Shown: piece by piece, positions 6,385 to 7,019 of the stretch
How the letters are laid out: each line of letters opens with the position of its first letter
How positions within the stretch are numbered: the first letter of the stretch is position 1
Source of the DNA: Sandaracinus sp.
Lineage (GTDB): Bacteria > Myxococcota_A > Polyangia > Polyangiales > Houyiibacteriaceae
Length of the DNA: 7,019 nucleotides
Direction of reading: 5' to 3'
Assembly: GCA_020633125.1 (NCBI GenBank)
Contig: JACKEH010000087.1
Location: 1 to 7,019 of the forward strand
Notes under the pieces: model-generated
What the model was told of the DNA's origin: nothing
What the model saw: only the letters and a program-made list of their open reading frames with translations
Databases searched by the model: none
Translations under genes and position numbers: made by a program

Positions 6385-7019
6385 ATGCGTTCGTTCCGTG
6401 TCCTTTGTGCGCTCGTCTTGGCCCTGGCGGCCGGCCCCCTGGGCACCGCCTCCGCGCAGGGTTGGGGCATCCAGAACCAGCCGCCCGCCCCGAGCTTCGG
6501 CGAGACCATTCAGCGCGTCGTGCAGATGCCGCAGAACGCCGAGCTTCAGCGTCGCGCGCAGCAGCTCGGGCTGAACGTCGTGAACGTGATGTGGGAAGAC
6601 ACGGGCCGCTTCCAAGGCTCGTCGGTCGGCCCGAACATCAGCGACCTCACGCTGCAGGTCCGCGAGCCGCTCGGCAACGGCCGCCACCGCACGCACCTCT
6701 TGCCCGTCATTCGTTACCCGAACTTCAGCGACCGCACCGCGGACGTGCGCGCGAACAAGCTCTGGGTCCGCGTCGGCAACCAGCGCGGGAACGGCCAAGG
6801 CGGCCAGCTTCACGCGGTGCCGCTCTCGGAGGTGCTCGGCAACCTTCGCGCGTACCTCTCCGATCCGCAGAGCCTGCTCGGCGAAGGCGACTTCCGCGCC
6901 GAGCGCGACACGCACTACCTCGTCAGCGCGCAGCACGTCTTCGTGCCGATTCAGAGCGAGGGCCGCGCGGAGTTCAACCCCGTGCTCTACAACTACCAGT
7001 CGCAGCCGGGCTCGCCCGC
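6385..7019 (+). CDS. Secreted protein of unknown function (partial, 3' end outside window)
   Basis: The frame from ATG 6385 stays open to the window end: 211 residues plus part of a codon, so the C-terminus is missing. It starts with a Sec signal peptide: MRSFR, hydrophobic core VLCALVLALAAG, and a likely cut after TASA (residue 24, before QG). The mature part has few Cys and looks soluble and exported. Distinct stretches are LNVVNVMWEDTGR (63-75), SSVGPNISDLTLQVR (79-93), HLLPVIRYPNFSDRTADV (104-121), KLWVRVGN (125-132), AVPLSEVLGNLRAYLSDP (144-161) and YLVSAQHVFVPI (178-189). I have a faint memory of similar 'WED...GPNISD...LPVIRxPNFxD' proteins in other bacteria, all without a known role, but cannot name a family. 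Third-codon G/C bias, the strong Shine-Dalgarno sequence and the signal peptide make it a real gene. It is divergent from the protease. Confidence 0.85.
   Translation, partial: MRSFRVLCALVLALAAGPLGTASAQGWGIQNQPPAPSFGETIQRVVQMPQNAELQRRAQQLGLNVVNVMWEDTGRFQGSSVGPNISDLTLQVREPLGNGRHRTHLLPVIRYPNFSDRTADVRANKLWVRVGNQRGNGQGGQLHAVPLSEVLGNLRAYLSDPQSLLGEGDFRAERDTHYLVSAQHVFVPIQSEGRAEFNPVLYNYQSQPGSP

Noticed and set aside
5965..6936. A 323-codon minus-strand frame across the divergent region
   Set aside because: It is antisense to the secreted-protein gene, which has a signal peptide and a strong ribosome binding site, and it spans the AT-rich intergenic region.

Overview
The window looks like a chromosomal stretch from a GC-rich myxobacterium (Myxococcota, perhaps a Polyangia or Sandaracinus-like lineage). 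This is inferred from strong G/C bias at third codon positions, the style of the rpoC C-terminus, and a secreted protease whose tail fits the MYXO-CTERM pattern (Cys cluster, short hydrophobic helix, terminal Arg run). No mobile element, CRISPR array, tRNA or rRNA was seen.

Left part (1-2733). The last 237 codons of rpoC end in a clear intrinsic terminator. A METTL25/Methyltransf_32-like SAM-dependent methyltransferase follows on the same strand. A small multi-pass membrane protein of unknown function converges on it, with only 16 bases between the stops.

Middle part (2734-4990). The membrane protein is divergent from a yqgE/AlgH-family (UPF0301) gene. Past yqgE, a five-unit 15-base tandem repeat with palindromic parts sits in the tail-to-tail gap before a leftward amidohydrolase of the SAH/MTA deaminase-chlorohydrolase type. 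That enzyme keeps its metal ligands but has Gln where the usual HLAE motif has Glu.

Right part (4991-7019). Between the amidohydrolase and the next leftward gene is a start-less reading frame resembling the C-terminus of a cupin protein, probably a gene remnant. It abuts a trypsin-like serine protease that carries a lipobox signal peptide as well as the MYXO-CTERM-like tail. A 208-base divergent intergenic region holds a perfect 10-bp inverted repeat around an AT-rich core and two GC-rich hairpins. It leads into a strongly ribosome-bound gene for a secreted protein of unrecognised function, cut by the window end and easy to miss because it has no stop here.

The genes do not form an obvious pathway. 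Apart from rpoC they look like separately transcribed housekeeping, hypothetical and cell-envelope genes. No convincing new multi-gene system is visible. The best leads are the cupin remnant, the doubly sorted protease, the operator-like inverted repeat and the unknown secreted protein.
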